From Eutrophocola sp964503965 (GTDB taxonomy: Bacteria; Pseudomonadota; Gammaproteobacteria; Pseudomonadales; Pseudohongiellaceae), in the NCBI GenBank assembly GCA_964503965.1, contig CAZDCK010000001.1:1-64000 (forward strand): 64,000 nt of DNA. The letters are read 5' to 3'. Under the pieces are notes generated by a model that saw only the letters and a program-made list of their open reading frames with translations, did no database searches and was not told the DNA's origin. This document shows positions 1 to 8,908 of this stretch, piece after piece. The position numbers were made by a program, and so were the translations under genes. Position 1 is the first letter of the stretch. Every line of letters starts with the position of its first letter.

Positions 1-2
1 TT

Positions 3-218
3 TCCGCCATCATCAATGAAAAGGGGCAAATTACTGCCCGCTCAGGTCAGTTCACGGCAGAAGTACTGCGCGGGGAAGTACAGATAATGACAGGGCGCAC
101 GCCTTTTTCCTACTGGGGTACATGGCCTGTGCTGATAGTCTGTGCGGGCCTGCTTTTCCTGGCCATCAAGGGACCCAAAAAACTCCTTGAGGCCATTTAC
201 CGCCTTAGAAGCCGGTAG
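3..218 (+). CDS. lnt: Apolipoprotein N-acyltransferase, C-terminal fragment
   Basis: This open frame enters from the left edge and stops at TAG 216-218, giving about 71 residues. It ends with a hydrophobic segment (WPVLIVCAGLLFLAIKG) and a short basic tail, preceded by a 'GRTPFSYWGTW' stretch that resembles the GxTPYxRxGxW region near the end of Lnt. Lnt is the inner-membrane enzyme that N-acylates the amino-terminal cysteine of lipoproteins in the last maturation step. The neighbourhood fits, because lnt lies near leuS-lptE-holA in Pseudomonas. Only the C-terminus is visible, so the catalytic nitrilase-like Glu-Lys-Cys cannot be checked. Confidence 0.75.
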   Translation, partial: SAIINEKGQITARSGQFTAEVLRGEVQIMTGRTPFSYWGTWPVLIVCAGLLFLAIKGPKKLLEAIYRLRSR

Positions 219-231
219 CGTAACCCAGGGC

Positions 232-1173
232 TCAGACCTGGTTGATGCCAAGTAACCAGGCGTACAAGCTGATACTGAATACACTCAGCATGCAGGACAG
301 TACGATTGCTGTTGCCGCGAGGTTTTCAAAACAGCGATATCGAATTGAAAATACATATACGGAAATGCCTACCGGCATACAGGAGAGCAGGACGGCTGTC
401 TGCATCCATAACGTTTCGACCTGAAATACAACACTAGTCATAAACCAGACCACAGCCGGTAAAACCAGGAGTTTTAGTCCAACCATCAGCAGGGCTTTGG
501 GAATTTCCCCCCGGATACGATAACGATTGAGTCCGGCCCCAAGCGCAATCAGGGCCGCAGGAATGCCAGCGCGACTGAGTAGTTCCAGTGATTCAAGCAG
601 TGGCCTGTACATGGGTATCCCGACCAGGTTGACCACCGCACCCAGTACAAGACTCCCACTGATCGGATTCCTGAGAATCTCGCGGGTCACCTTCCAGACA
701 TGGGCACCAATGGCTTTCCCCTCTTCGATCCTGAGCTCAGCCACTATAGTGCCAAATGAAAAAATGAGCAGATTATGAATGGCAATGATCATGAACATGG
801 GGACATAGGCTTCCTGACCCAGCATCTCCAGGCAAATCGGTATGCCAAGAATAGTCACATTGGGATAGGCGCAGCCCATGCCAAAAATACTGATGCGTGT
901 AAGCCCCGGTCCATAGACCAGTCTTGCTGTCGCCATGCCCACCAGGTAGAGGATGAAAATAGCCAGGTAGTAGCCCCATAACAACGCCAGGTCCATCTGG
1001 GCCGGAAGCTCAGCAGTGGCAGTACCATAAAAAAGCATGCATGGCAGAATAAAGCTGAATGTGATTTTTTCCATGGCACGCACTTCCGACTCCTTGACGA
1101 CGTCATAATGAGCCGCCAGCCAGGAGCAAAATGCGATAGCCACAATGGGGAAAAGAGTCTCTAGAATAAACAT
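232..1173 (-). CDS. AEC family transporter (auxin efflux carrier-like permease)
   Basis: About 313 residues, nearly all hydrophobic, with roughly ten predicted membrane segments in two halves. It has the GN/LG-rich pattern typical of AEC/BART-superfamily permeases (for example GAVVNLVGIP and ALGAGLNRYRIRG in the second half). Bacterial AEC proteins export or exchange organic acids such as malate or malonate; the substrate here is unknown. I place the start at 1173 (MFILETLF). The longer frame starting at 1203 would begin inside a strong terminator hairpin (1186-1223). The gene converges with lnt and has no obvious operon partner. Confidence 0.8.
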   Translation of the reverse strand: MFILETLFPIVAIAFCSWLAAHYDVVKESEVRAMEKITFSFILPCMLFYGTATAELPAQMDLALLWGYYLAIFILYLVGMATARLVYGPGLTRISIFGMGCAYPNVTILGIPICLEMLGQEAYVPMFMIIAIHNLLIFSFGTIVAELRIEEGKAIGAHVWKVTREILRNPISGSLVLGAVVNLVGIPMYRPLLESLELLSRAGIPAALIALGAGLNRYRIRGEIPKALLMVGLKLLVLPAVVWFMTSVVFQVETLWMQTAVLLSCMPVGISVYVFSIRYRCFENLAATAIVLSCMLSVFSISLYAWLLGINQV

Positions 1174-1185
1174 GGAGCAGTCACA

Positions 1186-1224
1186 AAAAAATGCTGACAG
1201 CATTAAAGCATGTCAGCATTTTTT
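1186..1224. terminator. Bidirectional intrinsic terminator
   Basis: A perfect 9-bp inverted repeat (ATGCTGACA at 1191-1199, TGTCAGCAT at 1211-1219) has an A-run on its left and a T-run on its right. On the minus strand it would end the transcript of the secreted protein gene at 1259-1855. It also argues against the upstream start of the AEC gene. Confidence 0.85.
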
Positions 1225-1258
1225 ATGCGAAAAAGCCGGTAAAAACCCGGCAGGTATT

Positions 1259-1855
1259 TTACTTGAGATTGTAAGGGGTAGCGTCTTCCACCGAGGCAAA
1301 GCGCTTTACAGAATCAAACCGATCCAGTGCCAGTTTACCCTGTTCGTTTACCACGATCTCACCATCCAGTGACGACTTGGCAACCCCCGTCTCATTATCC
1401 AGGTGAACCTGAACCAGGGTGAATTCGGGAGCCACATTGTTTGGCGTCTCCCAGAGGTAAGGATTGCGGGTTTTCAGGCCGGGCGTTACCAGGAAGTGCA
1501 TCATCTGACCATTGTCAGTGTCCTCCTTCCAGGCATACTTGATACGGTATCCTGTGGCTGCTGCAGTAAATATATACCCCCTGGACTCCTGGGCTTCCAC
1601 ACTGGCCAGGAATGATTCCAGGTCATTATCCTGCTGGTATTGACGCCATGCCTTCTCAACCGCTTGCTGCTGTTCTGCGGAAGACCAGTCAATTATGGAC
1701 AGTCGAATACCTGCATCAGTTTCATACTTCACGTCATCGGCCTCACCCTTAAGGGTAATCTTTGCCGCAGCCTGAGCGTGCGTGGCGAATACCGCCAACA
1801 TCATGATCGCTGCCAAACTTTTAGTGGCAGTCAGTGAAAAGCCAAACATTTTCAT
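1259..1855 (-). CDS. Secreted hypothetical protein
   Basis: About 198 residues with a clear signal peptide (hydrophobic AAIMMLAVFA then THAQA-AAK cleavage site). The mature part is soluble and mixed alpha/beta with no motif that I recognise. Three in-frame ATGs lie at 1861, 1855 and 1849. The one at 1855 sits eight bases after a GAGGAGG ribosome site and is preferred. It is followed by a strong terminator at 1186-1224 and lies just downstream, on the same strand, of the DegQ-type protease gene. A periplasmic role is inferred only from the signal peptide. Confidence 0.7.
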   Translation of the reverse strand: MKMFGFSLTATKSLAAIMMLAVFATHAQAAAKITLKGEADDVKYETDAGIRLSIIDWSSAEQQQAVEKAWRQYQQDNDLESFLASVEAQESRGYIFTAAATGYRIKYAWKEDTDNGQMMHFLVTPGLKTRNPYLWETPNNVAPEFTLVQVHLDNETGVAKSSLDGEIVVNEQGKLALDRFDSVKRFASVEDATPYNLK

Positions 1856-1900
1856 AGGCATAACCTCCTCAAGTTCAATTACATGTTAAACGTGTTACCG

Positions 1901-3271
1901 TTACCGTATGATCAGGAAAAGTAACTGGTCTCCCCTTGTCACATTCAGGGCAATGGTTCCACTATGACTTTCCAGAAACGTCATGAATGCATTTCTGGAA
2001 TCTACAGGCTGCCGGTTAATCGCTGTAATAATGTCGCCGGCCTGCAAGCCATTGCGATAGGCGCGACTACCCTGTTCCACAGAAGTGACCAGTACGCCTG
2101 AGATATTTCCGTATGCTTCATGGTCTGTCGGAATATCACTAAGTTGCACGCCTTCCATTGCTGTCGATTCCCTTGCTGGCAAACCATTGTCTGCCATATC
2201 AGGGGTATCGCCGATTTGTACTTCCACATCCATTCGCCGGTTGTTCCGGATCAGGCCAATCACCACATCACTACCCGCCCTGGTCAGCCCGATGGTATTG
2301 CGAAGATCAGAAGCCCCGTCGATGACCTCTTCATTCACTGCCACGATGATGTCTCCCGGCTCAATGCCGGCTCCGTCTGCAGGGGAGTCAGGAACAACAC
2401 TGGAAACAACAGCACCCACGGTGACCTGCAGGTCAAGGGCCTCGACAAGCCCGGGATCCAGGTCAGTAATCTGAACACCCAGCATGCCGCGGCGTACTTC
2501 ACCAAATTCCAGCAACTGCTCCACTACAGCCATGGCCATGTTGATCGGGACAGCAAAACCAATTCCCACATTACCGCCTGCCGGAGCAATGATCGCTGTA
2601 TTGATACCAATCAGGTTGCCTTCGTAGTCCACCAGTGCACCACCGGAATTGCCCGGGTTGATAGATGCATCAGTCTGGATAAAATCTTCATATCCTTCCC
2701 GGTTGATCCCGGTCTGGCGGCTAAGGGCGCTGACAATGCCGGTAGTTACCGTCTGGCCGATCCCAAAGGGGTTCCCGATTGCTGCCACAAAGTCACCGAC
2801 ACGCAAGGTTTCAGAATCAGACAAAGGGATATCCTCGAGACCTTGCGCTTCAACTTTCAGCAAGGCGATATCGGTCCCGGGATCACTACCAATAAGTTCT
2901 GCTTCAACCCGGCGTCGGTCCGACCAGCTGACTTCAATCTGGTCAGCATTATCAACAACATGATGATTGGTCAGGATATACCCTTCTTCAGCATCAATGA
3001 TGACACCGGAGCCCGCACTTTGTACCGGCCTGGTCTGTGGCTGATCGGGAATATCGAAGAAACGACGAAAAAAAGGGTCGTTCATGAGAGGGTTCTGCGG
3101 CACTGCGGCAGAACCGGTGACAGAAATATTCACTACCGCGGAAGTGATACTTTCAAGCATACCGGAAATACCCGGTCTGCCCGCATCCTGTGCAAAACTG
3201 CTAGCGGAAAAGCCAAAAGATAAGAGGCCCGCTAACAGTACGACAGAAAAATAACGCCAGGTTATTTTCAT
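1901..3271 (-). CDS. Periplasmic serine endoprotease of the Do/DegQ (HtrA) family
   Basis: 456 residues from the ATG at 3271, which follows an AGGAG site by seven bases; a longer upstream frame has no such support. A signal peptide ends near SSFAQ-DAG. The trypsin-like domain shows the triad His104 (TNHHVV), Asp134 (GTDIALL) and Ser209 (GNSGGAL). Two PDZ domains follow, at about residues 265-350 and 380-450. HtrA proteases degrade or refold misfolded envelope proteins. The length is nearer to DegQ/MucD than to DegS, which has one PDZ and a membrane anchor. It stands apart from any mucA/rpoE operon. Confidence 0.92.
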   Translation of the reverse strand: MKITWRYFSVVLLAGLLSFGFSASSFAQDAGRPGISGMLESITSAVVNISVTGSAAVPQNPLMNDPFFRRFFDIPDQPQTRPVQSAGSGVIIDAEEGYILTNHHVVDNADQIEVSWSDRRRVEAELIGSDPGTDIALLKVEAQGLEDIPLSDSETLRVGDFVAAIGNPFGIGQTVTTGIVSALSRQTGINREGYEDFIQTDASINPGNSGGALVDYEGNLIGINTAIIAPAGGNVGIGFAVPINMAMAVVEQLLEFGEVRRGMLGVQITDLDPGLVEALDLQVTVGAVVSSVVPDSPADGAGIEPGDIIVAVNEEVIDGASDLRNTIGLTRAGSDVVIGLIRNNRRMDVEVQIGDTPDMADNGLPARESTAMEGVQLSDIPTDHEAYGNISGVLVTSVEQGSRAYRNGLQAGDIITAINRQPVDSRNAFMTFLESHSGTIALNVTRGDQLLFLIIR

Positions 3272-3383
3272 ACTGCTTCTCCTAAATCTTGGATTGGTAC
3301 CCGATTGACAGTGACAACCGGGGTTTTTATCCATCTACACTGTGTAAAAACATAGTAAGTGCAGAATTTCATTTTTCAAGGGC

Positions 3384-3410
3384 AAAAAAAAAGCGGAGCA
3401 GGCTCCGCTT
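3384..3410 (-). terminator. Intrinsic terminator after the peroxiredoxin/YeeE operon
   Basis: An 8-bp stem (AAGCGGAG at 3391-3398, CTCCGCTT at 3403-3410, CAGG loop) is followed on the minus strand by nine T residues. It lies directly downstream of the minus-strand gene ending at 3427. Confidence 0.88.
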
Positions 3411-3426
3411 TTCCACATTTATCCGA

Positions 3427-3882
3427 TCAGTTGCCCAACGGCGATTTGTCATGAACAAGGATTCCTGCAAGCATCGCCACGATAAAAACCACAATATTGG
3501 ATTCAAAACTGTTCAGGGCCACCAGTGATGGCCCGGGGCAGATACCAGCGATTCCCCACCCGACACCGAAAATGACAGCACCGAAAACAAGCTTCCTGTC
3601 GATATCCTTGCGTGTAGGCAAATTAAAATTGATCGCCAGTACGGGTTTGTCCATCAGGCGGGCCAGCTGAAAACCTGGTACTGCCACCAGCAATGCGCCT
3701 CCCATGACAAAAATAAGAGTCGGGTCCCATGGACCCATCACATTCAGGAAACCAAGTACCCTGGCAGGATTGACCATTTCTGAAACACTCAGGCCAAGTC
3801 CAAAGAGGATACCACTGGCGACAATGATCAGCAGGTTCCCCAGCGGCATACCCTTGCTTGTTGCTTCTTCAGAGATTTCCAT
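3427..3882 (-). CDS. YeeE/YedE family (DUF6691) membrane protein, second half of a split sulfur transporter
   Basis: 151 residues with about four membrane spans. It carries the family signature GWGIAGICPGPSLV, which includes the conserved cysteine of YeeE/YedE proteins, and a GLGLSVSEMVNPARVLGFL motif near the N-terminus. YeeE (TsuA) proteins take up thiosulfate through a cysteine relay. Here the two internal repeats are encoded as separate genes that begin and end two bases apart. The start at 3882 follows a purine-rich GGGAGGCCAGGG stretch. Thiosulfate or a related sulfur species as substrate is inferred from the family. Confidence 0.85.
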   Translation of the reverse strand: MEISEEATSKGMPLGNLLIIVASGILFGLGLSVSEMVNPARVLGFLNVMGPWDPTLIFVMGGALLVAVPGFQLARLMDKPVLAINFNLPTRKDIDRKLVFGAVIFGVGWGIAGICPGPSLVALNSFESNIVVFIVAMLAGILVHDKSPLGN

Positions 3883-3884
3883 CT

Positions 3885-4313
3885 TTATCCCTGGCCTCCC
3901 AACATCTGTACCAGGGTGTGTGTCACAGCTGCCGTGGCAATAAAAGTTACTGTGGCTACCAGGGACCTTGGTGAGAAACGGGCCAGGCCGCATATCCCAT
4001 GTCCACTGGTGCAACCGCTGCCAGTCCGGGTGCCAAATCCCACCAGCAATCCGGCAATCACGTAAAGGTACCAGGGTGAACCAAGCTCAACGGCCAGATC
4101 CTGTCCCCAGAGCCAAGGATAAAGTGAACCACCCACGATCAGGCTGAGAATAAATACCAGGCGCCAGCTGGTCTGATTTTTTTCCGGTTTGACCATGCCA
4201 CCGACAATACCGCTGATGCCGGTGATACGACCATTGCCCAGGAACATCAGGACAACCGCCAGCCCGATGAGAGTGCCGCCTGTAAAAGCATTGATAAAGG
4301 AAAAATCTGTCAT
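3885..4313 (-). CDS. YeeE/YedE family membrane protein, first half of a split sulfur transporter
   Basis: 142 residues from the ATG at 4313, with about four membrane spans and the diagnostic GCTSGHGICGLARFSPRSL motif (conserved cysteines plus SGHG). Its stop is two bases from the start of the companion half, so the two are probably co-translated and form a heteromeric transporter. It lies downstream of the peroxiredoxin gene on the same strand with a 44-bp gap, suggesting a three-gene operon that ends at the terminator 3384-3410. The start is weakly supported because no good ribosome site is visible. Confidence 0.87.
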   Translation of the reverse strand: MTDFSFINAFTGGTLIGLAVVLMFLGNGRITGISGIVGGMVKPEKNQTSWRLVFILSLIVGGSLYPWLWGQDLAVELGSPWYLYVIAGLLVGFGTRTGSGCTSGHGICGLARFSPRSLVATVTFIATAAVTHTLVQMLGGQG

Positions 4314-4357
4314 AAGGATAATTTTGGGGGTTAGATACACTGACCCCGGGTTTTAGG

Positions 4358-4834
4358 TTACAGGACGTCGAGTATGGCTTCTGCTGTACTGATGCCCATC
4401 TCACCAGGAGGCTCAATGGCCAGGTGGGAAACTGTTCCATCATCGACAATCATGGCCAGACGCTTGCAGCGTGTGCCCAACCCGAATCCGCTACCATCCA
4501 TTTCCGTACCTATGGCGGTTGTCAGTTCGGCATTGCCATCTGCCAGCATCGTAATTTTTTCAGCGTTCTGGGCTTCACCCCATGCGCCCATAACAAAAGC
4601 ATCATTAACTGACATACAGACAATACTGTCAGCCTTTTCCAGGATGGAGTCAGCATTGACTACATATCCGGGCAGGTGAGTCATGGAACAGCCCGGTGTA
4701 AAGGCACCCGGGACTGCGAACATCACGACTTTCTTGCCGCCAAACAGGTCATCAGTAGTGACATCCTGGGGGCCGTCCGCACCCATAATTTTCAGGGTAA
4801 CTGATGGAATCTTATCTCCGACTTGAATTGTCAT
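4358..4834 (-). CDS. Peroxiredoxin, Prx5-like (redoxin family)
   Basis: 158 residues from the ATG at 4834, which follows GGAG by seven bases. The motif PGAFTPGCSMTHLPGY carries the peroxidatic cysteine in the context typical of Prx5/AhpE-type peroxiredoxins. Two further cysteines (SIVCMSV and GTRCKRL) could act in resolution, but neither is at the classical Prx5 resolving position that I can confirm. It reduces hydrogen and alkyl peroxides using thiols. It precedes the YeeE/YedE pair, which suggests a link between sulfur import and thiol redox defence; that link is inference. Confidence 0.9.
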   Translation of the reverse strand: MTIQVGDKIPSVTLKIMGADGPQDVTTDDLFGGKKVVMFAVPGAFTPGCSMTHLPGYVVNADSILEKADSIVCMSVNDAFVMGAWGEAQNAEKITMLADGNAELTTAIGTEMDGSGFGLGTRCKRLAMIVDDGTVSHLAIEPPGEMGISTAEAILDVL

Positions 4835-4989
4835 GTCTTTCTCCGGTAATTGAAAAGTCAGGGGATCAATGATGCGTAAAAGCACCGCGCAACTCAATAC
4901 CTTTACGCGTAAAACTTGGCAGCAGTTTAACCCTCACTTACACTTGTTGCGTATACGAAATCAATATATGCCAGTAATGAGGTAGTGAC

Positions 4990-6870
4990 ATGCCCGCCAA
5001 AAAAACCATCCTGATCTACTTTCTTGCCTGCCTGCCGGGGCTGGCTGGATTTTCCACAGCACAAGCCCAGGATGATGCTTTTTCCCCCTACACCTGGGAC
5101 CTGACTGAAGTCTATCCCAGCGTGGAAGCCTGGGAAGCCGAACGCCAGCGCCTGCTTATGGAGATAGAGGGCATCGAATCATTCAGGGGAACCCTTGGTA
5201 ATGATGCTGAATCCCTGTATACAGCCATGCGCTATGTATCGGATGTTTACAAGGAAGTCTTGAGAATCTACTCCTATGCCAACATGGAACAGGATGAAGA
5301 CCTGCGCGTAACTGATGCCCAGGAACGAAACCAGCTGGCAGAAGGACTCTTTGCCCGTTTTGGCCAGGCCAGCTCCTGGATTGACCCGGAACTCATTACA
5401 GTCGGCGAGGAAACAATAAATTCCTTTATCCAGGAAAATGAGGCGCTGGAACCGTTTGCTTTCATGCTTGAGAATACCCTGCGACGTGCCGAGCACACTC
5501 TCAGCGATGAAACAGAACAGGCCCTGTCCTATTTTGCCCAGCCATTTGAAGCCCCCTCCAACATTTACTCGCTGATTGCCAATTCCGACATCCCCTGGCC
5601 CACACTGACCATGTCCAACGGAGAAGAGCCCATGCTCAACTCCCAGGGCTACAGCTTATGGCGCGGCAGCCAGAATCGTGAGGATCGAAAAGCGGCATTT
5701 GATGCCTACTGGAGCAAATGGGCAGAATACAATTCCAGTGTAGGTATGGTCCTCAATTCCCACATCCAGATGCAGGTGGCCCTGGCCAGGGCCCGCAAGT
5801 ATGACAGTGTCCTGCAGCGGGAACTGTTCAATGACAACCTCCCCGAAGCCGTCTATCACACCCTCGTGGAAGAGGTGAACAAAGCCCTGCCCACCTTGCA
5901 TCGATATTTCAGATTACGTGGCCGCATGCTGGGTGTTGAACAGATGTATTACTACGACATCTACCCATCACTGGTCTCCCTGGACAAGGTTTTTGATATA
6001 GAAACATCCAAGGAAATTACCCTAGAGGCCATGGAAGTACTCGGAGAAGACTGGGTGAGCATGCAACGCGAGGGAATAAATCAGCGCTGGATGCATGTAT
6101 ATCCACAGCAGGGTAAACGTTCCGGCGCCTACATGAATGGTTCCGTGTATGACGAGCATCCGTTCCTGCTACTCAATCACAATGATGACTATGATTCCCT
6201 GTCCACGTTTGCCCATGAATGGGGACATGCCATGCATACTCTCTATGCCAGGCAGGCCCAGCCTTTTGAGACAGCAGACTATGCCACGTTCATCGCTGAA
6301 ATCCCGTCCACTTCACTGGAACTTATCCTGGAAGAGTACATGGTGAACAACGCGGAAACCATTGACGAAAAACTTTTTTACCTGGGTTATGGACTCGAAA
6401 GCCTGCGCGGGACTTTCTATCGCCAGACCATGTTTGCCGAATTTGAACTGGCACTCTACGAGGCCGTGGAAAATGGTGAAGCACTCAGTGGAGCGCGCAT
6501 TACCGAGATCTATGCCGATATCCTGAAACGCTATCACGGTCATGATGAAGGGGTCGTGATCATTGATGATCTGTACACCAATGAATGGATGTTCGTCCCC
6601 CATTTCTACTACAACATGTATGTCTTCCAATACGCTACCTCACTGACCGCAGGCACCGCTCTGTATGCAAAAATAGAGGAAGACCGGGACAGTGGCGTGG
6701 AAAACTACAAAAACCTGCTCCGGGCAGGGGGATCAGATTATCCTTATAATATTCTCAAGGCCGCCGGTGTTGATATGGCTACACCGGAGCCCTACAGGGC
6801 CGTTGTGGATCGGATGAACGCCATCATGGACGAAATGGAACAACTGCTGGATGAAAAAGACGATCGCTAA
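4990..6870 (+). CDS. pepF: Secreted oligoendopeptidase F (M3 metallopeptidase)
   Basis: 626 residues with an N-terminal signal peptide (hydrophobic ILIYFLACLPGLAGF, then TAQAQ-DD). The zinc site is HEWGH at residues 409-413 (TFAHEWGHAMHTL), with the third ligand Glu in EIPSTSLELILEEY about 25 residues later. The length fits the M3B PepF family. Typical PepF enzymes are cytosolic; this one is predicted to act in the periplasm on short peptides. The start follows GAGG by seven bases. It is divergent from the peroxiredoxin operon. Confidence 0.9.
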   Translation: MPAKKTILIYFLACLPGLAGFSTAQAQDDAFSPYTWDLTEVYPSVEAWEAERQRLLMEIEGIESFRGTLGNDAESLYTAMRYVSDVYKEVLRIYSYANMEQDEDLRVTDAQERNQLAEGLFARFGQASSWIDPELITVGEETINSFIQENEALEPFAFMLENTLRRAEHTLSDETEQALSYFAQPFEAPSNIYSLIANSDIPWPTLTMSNGEEPMLNSQGYSLWRGSQNREDRKAAFDAYWSKWAEYNSSVGMVLNSHIQMQVALARARKYDSVLQRELFNDNLPEAVYHTLVEEVNKALPTLHRYFRLRGRMLGVEQMYYYDIYPSLVSLDKVFDIETSKEITLEAMEVLGEDWVSMQREGINQRWMHVYPQQGKRSGAYMNGSVYDEHPFLLLNHNDDYDSLSTFAHEWGHAMHTLYARQAQPFETADYATFIAEIPSTSLELILEEYMVNNAETIDEKLFYLGYGLESLRGTFYRQTMFAEFELALYEAVENGEALSGARITEIYADILKRYHGHDEGVVIIDDLYTNEWMFVPHFYYNMYVFQYATSLTAGTALYAKIEEDRDSGVENYKNLLRAGGSDYPYNILKAAGVDMATPEPYRAVVDRMNAIMDEMEQLLDEKDDR

Positions 6871-6933
6871 AGTCAGCACAACACGTATGGTGACTGACAG
6901 GCCCATAGCCACCTTGTGGCGGATTGGTGTGTG

Positions 6934-7338
6934 ATGATATTCAAATCAGACGTCGGGATATTTTATTACGTCATTCTACTGATGCTTTTTACTGTGACAG
7001 GATATGCGCTCGTGGATAGCTATCCGAATCCAGGACTGACGATTTTGCCTCCCATGCTGATCACTGTTGTTTTTGGCTGCGGGTTACCAGTATGGCTGCT
7101 GTTTGCCACGGACTACACCATTACCGGCAGTGCACTTAAAATTCGTTGCGGCCCCTTCAAGTGGACTGTTGAGCGACGGGAGATTCACAGCATTACCCCT
7201 TCCCGCAACCTTATATCCAGCCCGGCCCTGTCCTTGAATCGCCTTGATATCAAGTATGGGCACAATCGCCATATCCTGGTATCTCCCAGAGACAGAAAAG
7301 GCTTTTATGAAGCACTGGGATTCACCCCTCCCCCTTGA
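6934..7338 (+). CDS. Small membrane protein with bacterial PH-like domain
   Basis: About 134 residues. Two hydrophobic segments at the N-terminus (YYVILLMLFTVTGYAL and LITVVFGCGLPVWLLF) are followed by a soluble beta-rich domain with the pattern TDYTITGSALKIRCGPF...IHSITPSRN...VSPRD. That pattern resembles bacterial PH domain (DUF1200/bPH) proteins. No function is known. An in-frame GTG at 6916 is an alternative start. Its 3' end overlaps the convergent gluconokinase gene by 34 bp. Confidence 0.65.
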   Translation: MIFKSDVGIFYYVILLMLFTVTGYALVDSYPNPGLTILPPMLITVVFGCGLPVWLLFATDYTITGSALKIRCGPFKWTVERREIHSITPSRNLISSPALSLNRLDIKYGHNRHILVSPRDRKGFYEALGFTPPP

Positions 7339-7826
7339 TCCGGAAGAAATCGTCTTACTTCCTGGAGGGCGGCTTCCGTAGTGACACCATTGGCCAGCAA
7401 CAGGATATTCTCATTATCGTCCGGCAATTCCAGATCGGCCAGTTGACTATCCAACAGACTGGTTGGCATGAAGTGGTCGCCCCTGACAGCCATATTTTCC
7501 AGCAGCACATCCCTGCTACTGGGTGGGAGAATAAAAAGTACTCCCGGTACATAGTCACGAATCAGGTCTCGGTAACTTTTTTTGAGGGCGGAACAGGCGG
7601 CAACCACACCTTCCGGTTCATGCTTGGCAAGCGCCTTGCCCACGTTATGCAGGAAAGGCTGACGATCATAATCATCAAGGGCCATTCCACTGGACATTTT
7701 TTCAATATTGGCCCGCGGATGCAGGTCGTCCCCTTCCACAAAGCGCCAGCCCAGATGCCGGGCCAAATCCTTTCCAAGGGTAGTTTTTCCACAACCGCTG
7801 GGGCCCATGATGACGACAGCAGACAT
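7305..7826 (-). CDS. gntK: Gluconokinase
   Basis: 173 residues with a Walker A P-loop GPSGCGKT at residues 8-15 and the GntK hallmarks EGDDLHP and RGDHFMPTSLLDSQ. It phosphorylates D-gluconate to 6-phosphogluconate. Its ATG overlaps the idnD stop by one base (TGATG), so the two are translationally coupled. The product feeds 6-phosphogluconate dehydrogenase, encoded just beyond idnD on the other strand. Confidence is high from the motifs and context. Confidence 0.94.
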   Translation of the reverse strand: MSAVVIMGPSGCGKTTLGKDLARHLGWRFVEGDDLHPRANIEKMSSGMALDDYDRQPFLHNVGKALAKHEPEGVVAACSALKKSYRDLIRDYVPGVLFILPPSSRDVLLENMAVRGDHFMPTSLLDSQLADLELPDDNENILLLANGVTTEAALQEVRRFLPDQGGGVNPSAS

Positions 7827-8875
7827 CAGTCCCGGTCTATGGCCAGATGCAGTTTCACCACACGTGAACGATCACCGGCCAGCTCAAAAGCAGTGTTGGC
7901 ATCGCTGAGGGGATAGGTCCCGGAGAGAATTGGAGTGACATCAATGGCTCCGCTGACGATGAGATCAACAGCGAGTCGAAATTCATCATGGGCCCTGAAT
8001 GAGCCAATCAGGTCTATTTCCCGCGTCTGCAGAAAATTCACAGGAATCGCGACCTTGCCAGGCGGCAGCATACCCAACTGGACAATACACCCCCCACGCC
8101 GAACCACATCTAACAGGGAGTTCAGGGCCACATCCGATCCCGATGCCTCCAGTGCAATATCGAAATATCCACCATTTTCCCCATATTGGCTGAGCCCCAA
8201 AGGATCAGTTGCCACATTTACAGTAGCGTGAACACCCATACGTGCGCGGGCAACCTGCAAGGGTGCATCCTCAATATCGGTGCATACTACTTCCCTGGCA
8301 CCGGCATACAGGGCCGATCTTGCCGTTAGCAAACCAATAGGACCTGAGCCGGTGACGATTACCCGTTTACCCATCAGGTTGCCAGCTCTTTTTACCGCAT
8401 GCAGTCCAACAGAAAGTGGCTCCGCTACCGAGAGTTCAAGCAGGTCAGTCTCTTCCGGAACCGGAATGACCTGGTCTTTCCTGAGCACAAGATGCTGGCA
8501 AAATCCGCCCTGAACATGGGGGAAACGACCGGCACTGCCCAGAAAATACATGTTGCTGCACAGGTTGCTACGACCATTCTTGCAGAATTCACAGGACAAA
8601 CAGGGTTTGCTGGGATCAAGAGCTGCCTTCATACCCACTTCAAGGCCGGACACATCGCTGCCAATTTCAACAACACACCCTGAAATTTCATGACCAAGGG
8701 TCATCGGCTCCCGGATGGCAAAATCCCCGACAGCACCGCGATGATAGTAGTGCATGTCCGACCCACAGATACCACCATACGCAACACTGACCCTCACCTC
8801 ATCGGGAGCCAGGGGCATATCTTCGAGGTCTTCTATGCGTAAATCTTTTTTGCCGTGGCATACTGCAGCTAACAT
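7826..8875 (-). CDS. idnD: L-idonate 5-dehydrogenase (zinc-dependent alcohol dehydrogenase family)
   Basis: 349 residues. Catalytic zinc ligands are in GGICGSDMHYY and LGHEISG. The structural zinc site is the four-cysteine loop CLSCEFCKNGRSNLC. The nucleotide-binding motif is VTGSGPIGLL. The sequence resembles IdnD of E. coli, which oxidises L-idonate to 5-keto-gluconate with NAD(P). An AAGGA ribosome site precedes the start by seven bases and a TATAAT -10 lies at 8903-8908. Pairing with gntK and an idnO-like gene in the same region supports the assignment over a generic polyol dehydrogenase. Confidence 0.87.
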   Translation of the reverse strand: MLAAVCHGKKDLRIEDLEDMPLAPDEVRVSVAYGGICGSDMHYYHRGAVGDFAIREPMTLGHEISGCVVEIGSDVSGLEVGMKAALDPSKPCLSCEFCKNGRSNLCSNMYFLGSAGRFPHVQGGFCQHLVLRKDQVIPVPEETDLLELSVAEPLSVGLHAVKRAGNLMGKRVIVTGSGPIGLLTARSALYAGAREVVCTDIEDAPLQVARARMGVHATVNVATDPLGLSQYGENGGYFDIALEASGSDVALNSLLDVVRRGGCIVQLGMLPPGKVAIPVNFLQTREIDLIGSFRAHDEFRLAVDLIVSGAIDVTPILSGTYPLSDANTAFELAGDRSRVVKLHLAIDRD

Positions 8876-8902
8876 CGGAAATCCTTATTATTCGGGGCTG
8901 TG

Positions 8903-8908
8903 ATTATA
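8903..8908 (-). promoter_or_regulatory. Candidate -10 element for idnD-gntK
   Basis: A perfect TATAAT on the minus strand lies 28 bp before the idnD ATG, in the 148-bp divergent spacer between idnD and gnd. The -35 region 17 bp upstream is poor, so an activator may be needed. Confidence 0.4.

Noticed and set aside
2120..3223. Long plus-strand frame opposite the DegQ-type gene (367 codons)
   Set aside because: It is the antisense shadow of a clear protease gene; its product is His/Asn/Cys-rich with no domain.
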